DNA of 42,501 nt from an uncultured Clostridia bacterium (GCA_947629945.1 CANRFR010000011.1:1-42501), one strand, 5' to 3'; shown: positions 23,346 through 32,285, counted from the first letter of the stretch. Numbers and translations are program-made. Notes: a model not told the origin generated them from the letters alone.

Positions 23346-23831
23346 TCATTCAATTCTCATAAGCTTTTGATCGTACTCTACAGCGTCGCCGTTGTTTACA
23401 TAAATCTCGGCGACCTTGCCCGAGAACTCGCTGTTTATCTCGTTCATCAGCTTCATACTCTCGATAATGCACACAACGTCGCCCGCGTTCACCGTGTCGC
23501 CGAGTTTAACGAAGCTCGGCTTTTCGGGACTGGGCGAACTGTAAAATGTTCCTATTATCGGACTGGTTATATAATTTCCTTTTTCGGGAGATTCCGCCGG
23601 CTTTTCCGCGGAAATTCCCGGCGCCGCCGCGGAAGCCGCGCCCATTGCGGGAGGCATTACTCCGATCGGAGGCGGAGGCGGCGCGGCTTTTTTCGCGCCG
23701 ATCTCAATATCAATATCCTCGGTGCTGATCTTAATGATCCCAAGGTCGTTCTCTTTCAGTATACGCGCCAATTCCTCAACGCACTCAATAGTATCCTCGA
23801 TCTGGCGAGGTCCTTTATCCTTTAATGTCAT
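23346..23831 (-). CDS. accB: Biotin carboxyl carrier protein
   Basis: The 161-residue protein carries biotin on K127 in the motif IIESMKLMNEI (usually AMKM/EAMKLMN). A Pro/Ala-rich linker around residues 48-85 joins an N-terminal helical part to the C-terminal lipoyl-like domain (about 87-161). The ribosome site is GGGGGAG. It is placed between fabF and fabZ, the usual order in clostridial clusters. Confidence 0.96.
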   Translation of the reverse strand: MTLKDKGPRQIEDTIECVEELARILKENDLGIIKISTEDIDIEIGAKKAAPPPPPIGVMPPAMGAASAAAPGISAEKPAESPEKGNYITSPIIGTFYSSPSPEKPSFVKLGDTVNAGDVVCIIESMKLMNEINSEFSGKVAEIYVNNGDAVEYDQKLMRIE

Positions 23832-23853
23832 GTGATCTGCTCCCCCAAATTTA

Positions 23854-23888
23854 ATTTACAATGTAAAATTGAAAATTGGCAATTAACG
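23854..23888. repeat. Heptad repeat array, inverted orientation, left side of the fabF-accB element
   Basis: Five 7-bp units read ATTTACA, ATGTAAA, ATTGAAA, ATTGGCA, ATTAACG, the complement orientation of the TGTCAAY type. A GC-rich palindrome of the form GTGCGCGC-TTC-GCGCG follows at about 23888-23903. With the array at 23940-23967 it makes an element of about 114 bp with inverted arms in the fabF-accB gap. Confidence 0.75.
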
Positions 23889-23939
23889 TGCGCGCTTCGC
23901 GCGTAATTTTAATAACCCTCCGCAAACGGCAACCTTAAC

Positions 23940-23967
23940 TGTCAACTGTCCATTGTCAATTGCCAAC
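23940..23967. repeat. Heptad repeat array overlapping the fabF 3' end
   Basis: Four 7-bp units: TGTCAAC, TGTCCAT, TGTCAAT, TGCCAAC. The fabF stop codon (23956-23958) and the codons for its last residues VGN fall inside the array. Confidence 0.82.
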
Positions 23968-25197
23968 GGGCTTTAAGCAAATGCAGCCGTTGTGACCGCC
24001 AAAGCCCAATGAATTTGACAGCGCGGCGGTTATTTTCAAATCGCGGGCGCCCTCGGTTACGTAATCCAAATCACATTCCGGGTCGGAAACTTTAAAGCCC
24101 AAGGTTTGATGAATTTTCGAGTTCTTTACGGAAAGCGCGGTGACTATCGCTTCAACGCCGCCCGCAGCTCCCAGCAAATGCCCCGTCATCGACTTTGTGG
24201 AATTTATCGCGATATTTTTCGCGTGGTCTCCGAACGCCGTCTTTACAGCCATCGTTTCCGTGAGGTCGTTCAAGTGAGTGCCCGTGCCGTGAGCGTTGAT
24301 GTAATTAACCTCGGACGGTGCGATACCCGCCTCCTTAACAGCAAGCTCCATGGCTTTCGCGCCGCCTTTACCCTCGGGGTCGGGGCTGGTCTCGTGGTAT
24401 GCGTCGCAGGTGGAGCCGTAGCCGCATATCTCCGCGTATATCTTCGCGCCGCGAGCTTTCGCGTGCTCGTATTCCTCAAGAACCAAAATACCGCAGCCGC
24501 TGCCGAGAACAAATCCGCCGCGCTCCGCGTCAAACGGGATAGAAGCGCGGTCAACGTCCTGAGAACGCGTAAGCGCTTTCATATTATTGAACGCGGCATA
24601 ACAAAACCCGATATCCGCGCACTCCGTACCGCCCGCTATAGCCGCGTCCAGATAGCCGTGCTTTATCGAACGGAACGCCTCTCCGATCGCTTGCGTACCC
24701 GAAGCGCACGCTGTCGTTACGCAAAAGTTCGAGCCTTTAAACCCTGTCCTTATTGCAACTTCGCCCGCCGCCATATTCCCGATCATCTTGGTTATCGTAA
24801 ACACGGAAACGCGCTTGCTGCCTTTTTCCGCATAGGTGCGCATTTCCTCGTCAGTAGTGCGTATTCCGCCGATTCCGCTGCCGATAACGCACCCGACCTT
24901 ATACGGGTCTATATCCTTTAAATCGGTGCCCGCGTCTTTCAGCGCCTGTTCCGCGCAATATACCGCGTACTGAACTATGACATCGTTGCGCCGTACCTCT
25001 TTTTTATCAAACACTGCCGTCGGATCGAAGTTCTTGACGCGCGCCACAATGCCCTTAGTGTCCGGCTCCTCGGGGAACCAATTATCAAGCTCAAAGCCGT
25101 GCTTTCCCGCGAGCAGGTTGTCCCAAAGCTCCTCAGGCGAGTTCCCGCATGGCGTTAAACAGCCCATTCCCGTTATTACTACTCTTTTGTCGCTCAT
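23956..25197 (-). CDS. fabF: 3-oxoacyl-ACP synthase II
   Basis: ATG 25197 (MSDKRVVITGMGCLTPCGNS) is preferred to the longer frame starting 25233, because GAGGAGAA stands before it; the product is 413 residues, normal for FabF. The condensing-enzyme nucleophile is C164 in TTACASGTQA, with histidines in INAHGTGTHLND and TKSMTGHLLGAAGG. It elongates acyl-ACP with malonyl-ACP. Its last codons and stop lie within the heptad repeat. It follows fabG by 49 bp. Confidence 0.96.
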   Translation of the reverse strand: MSDKRVVITGMGCLTPCGNSPEELWDNLLAGKHGFELDNWFPEEPDTKGIVARVKNFDPTAVFDKKEVRRNDVIVQYAVYCAEQALKDAGTDLKDIDPYKVGCVIGSGIGGIRTTDEEMRTYAEKGSKRVSVFTITKMIGNMAAGEVAIRTGFKGSNFCVTTACASGTQAIGEAFRSIKHGYLDAAIAGGTECADIGFCYAAFNNMKALTRSQDVDRASIPFDAERGGFVLGSGCGILVLEEYEHAKARGAKIYAEICGYGSTCDAYHETSPDPEGKGGAKAMELAVKEAGIAPSEVNYINAHGTGTHLNDLTETMAVKTAFGDHAKNIAINSTKSMTGHLLGAAGGVEAIVTALSVKNSKIHQTLGFKVSDPECDLDYVTEGARDLKITAALSNSLGFGGHNGCICLKPVGN

Positions 25198-25246
25198 AAA
25201 GTTTATTCTCCTCAAATCGGCATTCCGCCGCATAATTTCTCCTGTT

Positions 25247-25984
25247 TTACATCATTAAGCCGCCGCTTATTTCTATCGTCTGTCCTGTGACGTAACTTGC
25301 GCTGTCGCTGCAAAGGAAAGCCACCACGGAAGCTACTTCTTCCGGCTCGCCGTAACGGCCCATTGCGATCTGCTTTAACATCGCGGCTCTCTGCTCCTCC
25401 GTAAGCTTATCCGTCATCGGAGTTTTGATAAAGCCCGGAGCCACTGCGTTCACCGTAATACCGCGGCTTCCCAGCTCCTTGGCGGCAGTTTTTGTCATAG
25501 CGACCACAGCGCCCTTGCTCGCCGAATAGTTCATCTGACCGGGGTTTCCGTAAAGACCCGCCACGGACGCGAGATTAACTATTCTGCCGCTCTTTTGCCG
25601 CAGCATAACGGCTCCCACGTGCTTTGTCATATTAAATACGGACTTTTGATTTATACGGATAACGTCGTCGTAATTTTCCTCGCTCATTCTCAGCAGCAGA
25701 CCGTCGCGCGTTATTCCCGCGTTGTTTACCAACACGTCTATCGTGCCGAAGTCCGCTTTGACTTTCTTTGCCAGCTCGGCGCACTCATCGTGACTTGAAA
25801 CGTCCGCGATATACTTCTCGCACCGAACTCCCGGCGCCGTTATTTTCTCAATTATATCGTTATCTTCAAAACTCTTCTCGCTGATGTCGTTCAGCGCAAT
25901 ATTGAAGCCGTCTTTCGCCAGTCTTAACGCTATAGCCGCGCCTATCCCGCGCGCGCTTCCTGTTATCAATGCCGTTTTGCTCAT
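25247..25984 (-). CDS. fabG: 3-oxoacyl-ACP reductase
   Basis: The 245-residue short-chain dehydrogenase reduces 3-oxoacyl-ACP with NADPH. The nucleotide motif is TGSARGIG at residues 8-15, followed by NNAG. Catalytic Ser, Tyr and Lys are in [21 protein letters not shown] (about 136-156). The C-terminal [14 protein letters not shown] is typical. The ribosome site AAAGGA precedes the ATG. The gene is between fabH and fabF in the operon. Confidence 0.96.
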   Translation of the reverse strand: MSKTALITGSARGIGAAIALRLAKDGFNIALNDISEKSFEDNDIIEKITAPGVRCEKYIADVSSHDECAELAKKVKADFGTIDVLVNNAGITRDGLLLRMSEENYDDVIRINQKSVFNMTKHVGAVMLRQKSGRIVNLASVAGLYGNPGQMNYSASKGAVVAMTKTAAKELGSRGITVNAVAPGFIKTPMTDKLTEEQRAAMLKQIAMGRYGEPEEVASVVAFLCSDSASYVTGQTIEISGGLMM

Positions 25985-26056
25985 TGTTTATGTCCTTTCA
26001 TTTAATTTGCTTCTTTAATATTATATAATATTGGCAGATCCCGCAGATCTATACTT

Positions 26057-27055
26057 TTAAGTCTCAATAATAGCCGACCCGTAGGTAAGTCCCGCGCCGA
26101 ATCCCACGAAACAAATCTTCATACCCTCGCGTATCCTGCCCGCCTTACTCAGTTCGTCAAGGCAGACGGGAATGCACGCACTGGATACGTTACCCATGTG
26201 CTCTATGTTGGTGTAAACCTTTTCGCCCGGTATTCCGAGAAGCTCGGTAGCTTTCTCGATAATGCGGAGATTAGCTTGGTGCGGTATCACAATATCAAGC
26301 GCTTCAAGCTCGATACCGCCTTGTGCCGCCGCGTTTCTTACCGCGTCCGCCATTGCGTTCACCGCAAATTTATACACTGCCTTGCCGTCTTGCACAAGGA
26401 AATTGCGCTTCTGTTCGGTATCGAAACGATTTTCGTAGAATTTGTCAATATCGCCGTACCACGGGCAATTAGTATTGTAATTTGCCTTGCAATACAGCGC
26501 TTCAAACTCATCGCCCTCGGCTCTTAAATACGAACAGAACGACTTATCGGAAGAAGTCACAAGCACCGCGCCCGCCGCGTCTCCGAAAAGTATGCTTGAA
26601 GCGCGGTCGGTGTAATCCACTTGCTGCGACAGCTTCTCGCTCGATACTATCAACACGTTTTTATACTTTCCGCAAGCCAAAAACTTCTGTGCAATATCCA
26701 GCGAGGTTATAAAACCCGTACACGCGCTGTTAACATCGAAACAGGCAGCGTTTTTCGCGCCTATCCGCTTCTGAATAAGGCAGCTCATTGCAGGATAGAA
26801 GAAGTCGGGCGTACAGGTCGACACGATTATCAGTTCAACGTCCTCGGGCGTAACCCCCGCGCTCTCCAGCGCCTTTTCAGCAGCCTTTGTTCCCATATAA
26901 TAATTGGGTATATCCGTCGCAATATGCCGCTGTTTTATTCCCGTTCTCGGAAATATCCACTCATCGGACGTATCGAGGATCTCCGAAAATTTATCGTTAT
27001 CCGCCGTAAACTCGGGCGCGTAGCTGCCCGTTCCCAAAATCTTTATTCCGTTCAT
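26057..27055 (-). CDS. fabH: 3-oxoacyl-ACP synthase III
   Basis: The 332-residue enzyme begins fatty acid synthesis by condensing acetyl-CoA (or a branched starter) with malonyl-ACP. The nucleophile is C112 in VNSACTGF, and the catalytic His and Asn are in IPHQANLRIIEKA and ENVGNVSSACIP-like (EHMGNVSSACIPVCLDE). ATG 27055 follows AAGGAG. It is the first gene of the long operon, preceded by a strong promoter and a leader with a 14-bp palindrome. Confidence 0.96.
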   Translation of the reverse strand: MNGIKILGTGSYAPEFTADNDKFSEILDTSDEWIFPRTGIKQRHIATDIPNYYMGTKAAEKALESAGVTPEDVELIIVSTCTPDFFYPAMSCLIQKRIGAKNAACFDVNSACTGFITSLDIAQKFLACGKYKNVLIVSSEKLSQQVDYTDRASSILFGDAAGAVLVTSSDKSFCSYLRAEGDEFEALYCKANYNTNCPWYGDIDKFYENRFDTEQKRNFLVQDGKAVYKFAVNAMADAVRNAAAQGGIELEALDIVIPHQANLRIIEKATELLGIPGEKVYTNIEHMGNVSSACIPVCLDELSKAGRIREGMKICFVGFGAGLTYGSAIIET

Positions 27056-27452
27056 CAAAAAACTCCTTGATTTTATTCACCAAATATTGTATAATATATC
27101 GTAGGGCTTGTCCCCGCCTTTGAGCGCGCTCAAGAACCGCTTCACTTCAAGATATACCAATATATATTTTAACCTATTTTTTCCTTTTTGTCAACCTACT
27201 TTTTTTAATTCACGTAAATTTCACACTTTATTCCTATTATATATTAAGTCGTATTTCGCGTTTTTTGCGGAATTTGCTCAAATATCTTCGAAAGCGGACG
27301 ACAGCCTCAATCGCATCGGCTGATTTTGAGCGCGTTTGAAAATAACAGTCGAAATCCGTTGAACGAACATTTTTTTAAGAAACACTCCCCCAAAAGGGAT
27401 AACAGCGTAAATCGCGCTAATTGAAAAGACAATAACTTTGGAGGTACAATCA
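27056..27452. promoter_or_regulatory. Divergent regulatory region between fabH and fabD
   Basis: This 397-bp stretch holds no convincing gene. It contains the fabH promoter, a perfect 14-bp palindrome TTGAGCGCGCTCAA (27120-27133) in the fabH leader, and a partial copy TTGAGCGCG on the fabD side near 27326. It also holds an ATTTG-CT-CAAAT palindrome at 27272-27283. I found no clear TATAAT-type promoter for fabD. The paired motifs suggest a common regulator (inference). Confidence 0.5.
27166..27194 (-). promoter_or_regulatory. Sigma-A promoter of the fabH operon
   Basis: On the minus strand a perfect TTGACA (27189-27194) and TAAAAT (27166-27171) are separated by 17 bp. The hexanucleotide TAGGTT occurs both just before the -35 and just before the -10, a direct repeat a regulator might use. 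Confidence 0.88.
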
Positions 27453-28373
27453 ATGAAAAAGGCATTTTTATTTTCGGGACAGGGATCGCAGTATCCCGGA
27501 ATGGGCAAAGAGCTTGCGGAAAAATATCCGGCAAATAAGGCGGTATTGGAGTGCGGCTCTGATATCATGGGATTTGACTTGATGAAAAAGCTGACAGAAA
27601 GCACGCCCGAGGAATTGGCGCAAACGCGGCTTTCACAGCCCGCGATATTCACGACGTCGGTGTTGGCATTGACCGCCATCCGCGAGGAGGGCGTGGACTG
27701 CGACGCGGTCGCGGGACATTCGCTGGGCGAATACGCGGCGATGTACGCGTCGGGAATGCTGCCGTTGGAGGACGCGTTCAAAGCTATCAAACTAAGAAGC
27801 GCGGCAATGGCTAGGGCGGCGGAAAGCTCTCACGGAGCGATGGCGGCGGTAGTAGGCGCGGAAAACTCGCAGATAGACGAGGTGTGCGCGGCGGTAAACG
27901 GATTTGTCGCTCCCGCGAATTACAACTCCCCTGTTCAGACGGTCATAGCAGGAGAAGCGGCAGCGGTCGACGAGGCTGTGGCGAAATTTACGGAAATGGG
28001 AAAACGCTGCGTAAAACTAGCGGTTTCGGCGGCGTTCCACACCAAACTTATGCAGAGTGCTGCGGACGAATTCAAGGAGCAGATAAAGGATATGCAGTTC
28101 GGCAAACCGAGCGTTGATTTCTACTCGAATTTGTACGGCAAAAAGTTGGAGGATTATTCGGATATGCCAAACTATCTGGCGGCGCATATCTGTTCGCCCG
28201 TCAAGTTCGTAAACGAGCTTAACGAAATGCAAAACGCGGGCATTAAAGCATTTGTAGAACTGGGACCGGGACACGTGCTTACGGGTCTTGTACGCAAGAC
28301 GTTAAAGGGCGTAGTGAACACAAATGTTGAAAATACCGAGACAATGGGAAAGGCGCTTTCCGCGTTAAAGTAA
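27453..28373 (+). CDS. fabD: Malonyl-CoA:ACP transacylase
   Basis: ATG 27453 (MKKAFLFSGQGSQ) is chosen over an in-frame upstream start because GGAGGT stands 7 nt before it; the product is 306 residues, normal for FabD. The nucleophile is S90 in AGHSLGEYAA and the catalytic histidine is H196 in AAFHTKLM. It moves malonyl from CoA to ACP. Unlike most clostridial clusters, it is transcribed away from fabH, as the first gene of an operon with aroE and aroK. Confidence 0.96.
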   Translation: MKKAFLFSGQGSQYPGMGKELAEKYPANKAVLECGSDIMGFDLMKKLTESTPEELAQTRLSQPAIFTTSVLALTAIREEGVDCDAVAGHSLGEYAAMYASGMLPLEDAFKAIKLRSAAMARAAESSHGAMAAVVGAENSQIDEVCAAVNGFVAPANYNSPVQTVIAGEAAAVDEAVAKFTEMGKRCVKLAVSAAFHTKLMQSAADEFKEQIKDMQFGKPSVDFYSNLYGKKLEDYSDMPNYLAAHICSPVKFVNELNEMQNAGIKAFVELGPGHVLTGLVRKTLKGVVNTNVENTETMGKALSALK

Positions 28374-28383
28374 AGGAGAAGAA

Positions 28384-29229
28384 ATGAGAAAATTCTGTTT
28401 GATAGGGCACCCGTTAGGTCACTCGCTTTCGCCGCAAATACACTCGCGGCTGTTTGAACTGTCCGGAGAAAAAGTCGAATATACGCTGCAAGATATCCCG
28501 CCCGAGGAAATAAAATCGAAGTTCGATTACCTTAAAGAGTTTGACGGCTTTAATATCACGATCCCTCACAAAATGGCGATAATAGATTATTGCGGCGAGT
28601 TGTCGGCGGAAGCGCGGCGGTATAACTCGGTGAACTGCGTGAAAAACGGCGATAAACCGCTCGGTTACAATACCGATTGTGTTGGTTTTACCAAATCTAT
28701 AGATATGCTCGGAGCAAGCTTAAAAAGCAAGGTTCTGCTGATAGGCTGCGGCGGCGTGGGAAGAATGATCGCCATAGAGACGGCTCTGGAGGGCGGCGAG
28801 CTGTCTATCGCAGCTCTGAAAAGCGATCTGCCGCTCGTTGAAAAGGTCATCGAGGAAATTCACGAGCAAAACCCCGACGCGCACGTCAGAATAGTGATAA
28901 TCGGCGAAAACGGCTTAACGGCGGAAAGTCTGCACAACGAGAAGTTCGATCTGCTGATAAACTCCACGCCCGTTGGAATGTTCCCGAACGTCGATAAAAT
29001 GCCGTGTGCGGCGGACGTGCTCGATAACGTAAAATTCGTGTTCGACGTGATCTACAACCCGCGCGAAACTCTGCTTGCCAAAACCGCGCGGAAAAAGGGC
29101 TGCAAAACGCTCACAGGAATGGCTATGCTGGTGCTTCAGGCAGTTGCGGCTCACGAGATATGGGACGGCGCGGATTACAAGAAAGAGGACATTGACAAAT
29201 TGATCTCCGATATGGAGGAATTGGTATGA
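28384..29229 (+). CDS. aroE: Shikimate dehydrogenase
   Basis: The 281-residue enzyme reduces 3-dehydroshikimate with NADPH. The substrate site has GHPLGHSLSPQIHSRLF (residues 8-24), K63 in NITIPHKMAI and D98 in YNTDCVGF. The nucleotide loop is GCGGVGRMIAIE. A GGAG ribosome site lies before the ATG, 10 bp after fabD. The stop overlaps the aroK start by 4 bp. It is assigned as AroE rather than a quinate dehydrogenase (YdiB) because aroK follows. Confidence 0.95.
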   Translation: MRKFCLIGHPLGHSLSPQIHSRLFELSGEKVEYTLQDIPPEEIKSKFDYLKEFDGFNITIPHKMAIIDYCGELSAEARRYNSVNCVKNGDKPLGYNTDCVGFTKSIDMLGASLKSKVLLIGCGGVGRMIAIETALEGGELSIAALKSDLPLVEKVIEEIHEQNPDAHVRIVIIGENGLTAESLHNEKFDLLINSTPVGMFPNVDKMPCAADVLDNVKFVFDVIYNPRETLLAKTARKKGCKTLTGMAMLVLQAVAAHEIWDGADYKKEDIDKLISDMEELV

Positions 29230-29741
29230 GCTCGGTGTATTTATGCGGATTTATGGGCTGCGGTAAAAGCCACGTTGGCAGACAGCTCGCGGCTGCTCTG
29301 GGCAAGGAATTCATAGATCTTGACAGATATATAATTAATTCCGAGCGTATGACTATTCCGTTTATTTTCGAGAAATTCGGCGAGTCGCACTTCCGCAAAC
29401 TGGAAGCGAAGTACATCAGAGAGCTTTCAGGCAATAAAGTAGTTGCAACGGGCGGCGGCGCTTTGATAAACGACGAGACCGCAGAATTCGCGCGGCAAAG
29501 CGGTTTGTCGGTGTACATCAACACACCGTTCGAGGTGTGCTACAACAGAATAAAGGACGACTCCAACCGTCCGTTGGTGGTGAATAACTCCAAGAAGAAG
29601 CTGCGTGAACTGTATAAAAACCGCGCAAAGATCTACCGCCGCAATTCGATGTATATGGTGAACGGCTCCGCCACGGACACGGTCATAGTGGAGGAAATAG
29701 CCAAGCTTACGCGTTATTTTGAGGGTAACAATAAATTATGA
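29226..29741 (+). CDS. aroK: Shikimate kinase
   Basis: The 171-residue kinase phosphorylates shikimate, the step after AroE. Walker A is GCGKSHVG (residues 11-18), D32-containing LDRYI binds shikimate, and FRKLEAKYI and ATGGGALI complete the site. The lid has DDSNRPLV. The start overlaps the aroE stop (ATGA) and the stop overlaps the next gene, so translation is coupled through this stretch. Confidence 0.95.
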   Translation: MSSVYLCGFMGCGKSHVGRQLAAALGKEFIDLDRYIINSERMTIPFIFEKFGESHFRKLEAKYIRELSGNKVVATGGGALINDETAEFARQSGLSVYINTPFEVCYNRIKDDSNRPLVVNNSKKKLRELYKNRAKIYRRNSMYMVNGSATDTVIVEEIAKLTRYFEGNNKL

Positions 29742-30169
29742 AATACGAAAACATAACCCTCGCCGACCACGAACAATTTTTGCGGCTGCTTTCCGTTTTG
29801 GAGAAATATACTGCCGTTGTCGAAATCGTCCAAATAAACGGCGAGGACTTGAACGAGCCGCTGATAAAAGCCGCTATGCCTTATGTTATAAAAAAAGAAA
29901 CCGTAAACAAATGGTTTGGAACAAAACGCGGCGGCAAGGGCGCGCCGAAGTTCACCGTCCGCGCGGACAAAACGATTTTCGCGCATTTAAGAAAATACGA
30001 GCATTTTTTCGTGAACTCTCGTGACGAATACGGTTGTGATATGGTCGTTGAAACAGATTTCGGTCAGGACGACATAGCGTTTCTCGACAGAAACGGCGAA
30101 CCGCTGTTTTTCACCACCACTCACGAGGGGTATGCGACAATAACAGCGGAGCTTTTGAAGAGGATTTGA
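29738..30169 (+). CDS. Unknown protein coupled to aroK
   Basis: A 143-residue soluble protein starting MKYENITLADHEQFLRLL. Its start overlaps the aroK stop (ATGA), and it ends near the ribosome site of the amidohydrolase gene. It contains KWFGTKRGGKGAPKFTVRADKT (about residues 58-79) and an acidic C-terminal part with VVETDFGQDDIAFLDRNGEPLFF. No signal, membrane segment, cysteine cluster or known catalytic motif is visible. I do not recognise the family. The tight overlap argues that it is translated with the aro genes. Confidence 0.75.
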   Translation: MKYENITLADHEQFLRLLSVLEKYTAVVEIVQINGEDLNEPLIKAAMPYVIKKETVNKWFGTKRGGKGAPKFTVRADKTIFAHLRKYEHFFVNSRDEYGCDMVVETDFGQDDIAFLDRNGEPLFFTTTHEGYATITAELLKRI

Positions 30170-30186
30170 GCAAAAGGAACTTAACA

Positions 30187-31383
30187 ATGATAATCAAAAA
30201 CGTTAAAATAATCACAATGGCGGACAATGACATTGAAAACGGCTACGTCCGCTTTACCGACAAAATTACGGAACTCGGCTCAATGGACGAACTCACACCT
30301 GTAATCGAGGACGAGATAGACGGCACTGGGAAAACGCTTTACCCGGGATTTATTGACGCTCACTGCCACTTGGGAATGTGGAGCGACAGCCTTTCCATGC
30401 AGCTTGAGGGCGATGACGGCAACGAGACCACCGATCCCTCAACCCCGCATCTTCGAGCCATCGACAGTATAAACGCTATGGACAGGTGTTTCGCCGACGC
30501 GATATCGGCGGGAGTAACCTCCGTCTGCACCGGCGTAGGCTCTGCAAATCCTATAGGCGGCTCGTTCGCCGTTATAAAAACTTTCGGTTCTAAAAGAGTC
30601 GATAAGCTTATAGTAAAAAATCCCGCTGCTATCAAGTTCGCGCTCGGCGAAAACCCCAAAGCCACCTACAACGACCGTGACGAAACACCCGTTACGCGTA
30701 TGGCGACCGCCGCCGTTATCCGCGAACAGCTTCAAAAGGCTCTGCGCTATAAACAGGACCGCGACGAATATTACGCAAAAAAAGGCACGGACGACGAAAT
30801 TGGCAAACCCGATTTCGACGCTAAATGCGAGGCTCTTCTGCCGCTGTTCGACTACGACAAGAAACGCCGCCTTAAAGCGCATTTTCACTGCCACCGCGCG
30901 GACGATATCTTTACGGCGATACGCATAGCGAAAGAATTCGACTTGGATTACGTGCTCATTCACTGCACGGACGGTGCTTTGATTGCCGACGAGCTTTACG
31001 AAGAATTGAGCGTAAGCCCCGCGATCGTTCTCGGACCGCTTTTCGGCGACCGCGGCAAGCCCGAGCTTGCTCACCACGATATTTCCACGCCAAAAGTTCT
31101 CAAAAATAACGGCTTGAAATTTGCCGTCTGCACCGACCACCCCGAAACTCCCATTCAATATCTCCCGCTCACGGCGGCGCTTGCGGTACGCGGCGGCTTG
31201 CCCCGCGACGAAGCGCTGAAAGCGATAACGATAAACGCCGCGGAGGTTCTCGGCGTATCCGACCGTCTTGGCTCCGTTGAAGTCGGCAAGGACGCGGACT
31301 TCGCGTTATTTTCTGGCGACCCTCTCGACATTTGCGTCAATCCCGACGTTGTTATCGTGAACGGAAAAGTCGCTTATAAATAA
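30187..31383 (+). CDS. Amidohydrolase family metal-dependent hydrolase
   Basis: ATG 30187 (MIIKNVKIITMADNDIENG) is chosen because AAAGGAA precedes it; an in-frame TTG at 30166 overlaps the previous gene. The 398-residue protein has the TIM-barrel metal site HxH (H59 and H61 in GFIDAHCHLGMW), a carboxylate or histidine region KAHFHCHRADD, LIHCTDG, and the conserved aspartate in FAVCTDHPETP. The C-terminal GSVEVGKDADFALFSGDPLD is typical of the imidazolonepropionase/dihydropyrimidinase-like group. The substrate cannot be told from sequence. It is in the fabD-aro operon. Confidence 0.88.
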   Translation: MIIKNVKIITMADNDIENGYVRFTDKITELGSMDELTPVIEDEIDGTGKTLYPGFIDAHCHLGMWSDSLSMQLEGDDGNETTDPSTPHLRAIDSINAMDRCFADAISAGVTSVCTGVGSANPIGGSFAVIKTFGSKRVDKLIVKNPAAIKFALGENPKATYNDRDETPVTRMATAAVIREQLQKALRYKQDRDEYYAKKGTDDEIGKPDFDAKCEALLPLFDYDKKRRLKAHFHCHRADDIFTAIRIAKEFDLDYVLIHCTDGALIADELYEELSVSPAIVLGPLFGDRGKPELAHHDISTPKVLKNNGLKFAVCTDHPETPIQYLPLTAALAVRGGLPRDEALKAITINAAEVLGVSDRLGSVEVGKDADFALFSGDPLDICVNPDVVIVNGKVAYK

Positions 31384-31417
31384 TAAGCAATCGTAATCAT
31401 TTAAAGAAAGGAAAGAC

Positions 31418-32257
31418 ATGAGAGAAATTAACAGTGAGGAAATAACAAAAAACATCGCGGAGATGTGCGTGGACGCCAACTTAAATCTTCCGTGCGGAAT
31501 GCGCGAGTGCATTGAAAACGCGCAAACGTGTGAAAAAAGCGAGCTTTGCCGCTCCGTTTTGGGAGATATCGCCGCGAACATCGACTGCGCCGCCGAACTC
31601 GGCGTGCCGATATGTCAGGACACAGGAATGGCGGTTATTTTCGCGGAAATAGGACAGGACGTTCACATAAACGGCGATTTCGAGCAAGCTGTGAACGACG
31701 GCGTAGCACAGGGCTATGTTGACGGACGGCTGAGGCTCTCGGTAGTCGCCGACCCTTTAGAACGCGTAAACACCAACAACAATACCCCCGCCGTTATTCA
31801 CACAAAACTCGTAAGCGGCGATAAAATACGGCTTACAGTTGCTCCAAAAGGCTTTGGCAGCGAAAATATGAGCCGCCTTAAAATGTTCACGCCGTCCGCC
31901 ACAAAAGAAGATATTGTTAAGTTTGTTGTGGAAACCGTGTCGCTGGCGGGTTCCAACCCTTGCCCGCCGATAGTTGTCGGCGTGGGAATAGGCGGCGATT
32001 TTGAGTACTCGGCGCTGCTTGCAAAAAAAGCGCTCTGCCGCGACCTGAACACGCGCCACCCCGAGCCGCTTTACGCGGAGCTTGAACAGACCATGCTCTC
32101 GGAAATAAACAAGCTCGGAATCGGTTCTCAAGGCTTTGGAGGAACTGTCACGGCGCTTTACGTAAACATCGAAAAAGCCGCAACTCACATCGCGGGCTTG
32201 CCCGTCGCGGTGAACGTGGGGTGCCATGTCACTCGGCACTGCGAACGCGTTCTGTAA
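31418..32257 (+). CDS. Fumarate hydratase class I alpha subunit (fumarase/tartrate dehydratase type)
   Basis: The 279-residue protein matches the alpha subunit of two-subunit iron-sulfur hydro-lyases. Cysteines likely to bind the 4Fe-4S cluster are in PICQDTGMAV, SNPCPPIVVGVGIGG and NVGCHVTRHCERVL. The partner is a beta subunit encoded elsewhere: none follows, since a terminator and a minus-strand gene come next. Substrate (fumarate, tartrate or related) cannot be told from the alpha subunit alone. A ribosome site (GAAAGGAAAG) precedes the ATG. It ends the fabD-aro operon. Confidence 0.88.
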   Translation: MREINSEEITKNIAEMCVDANLNLPCGMRECIENAQTCEKSELCRSVLGDIAANIDCAAELGVPICQDTGMAVIFAEIGQDVHINGDFEQAVNDGVAQGYVDGRLRLSVVADPLERVNTNNNTPAVIHTKLVSGDKIRLTVAPKGFGSENMSRLKMFTPSATKEDIVKFVVETVSLAGSNPCPPIVVGVGIGGDFEYSALLAKKALCRDLNTRHPEPLYAELEQTMLSEINKLGIGSQGFGGTVTALYVNIEKAATHIAGLPVAVNVGCHVTRHCERVL

Positions 32258-32285
32258 AACGAAACGTTTGCCGCTCCATACAAAA

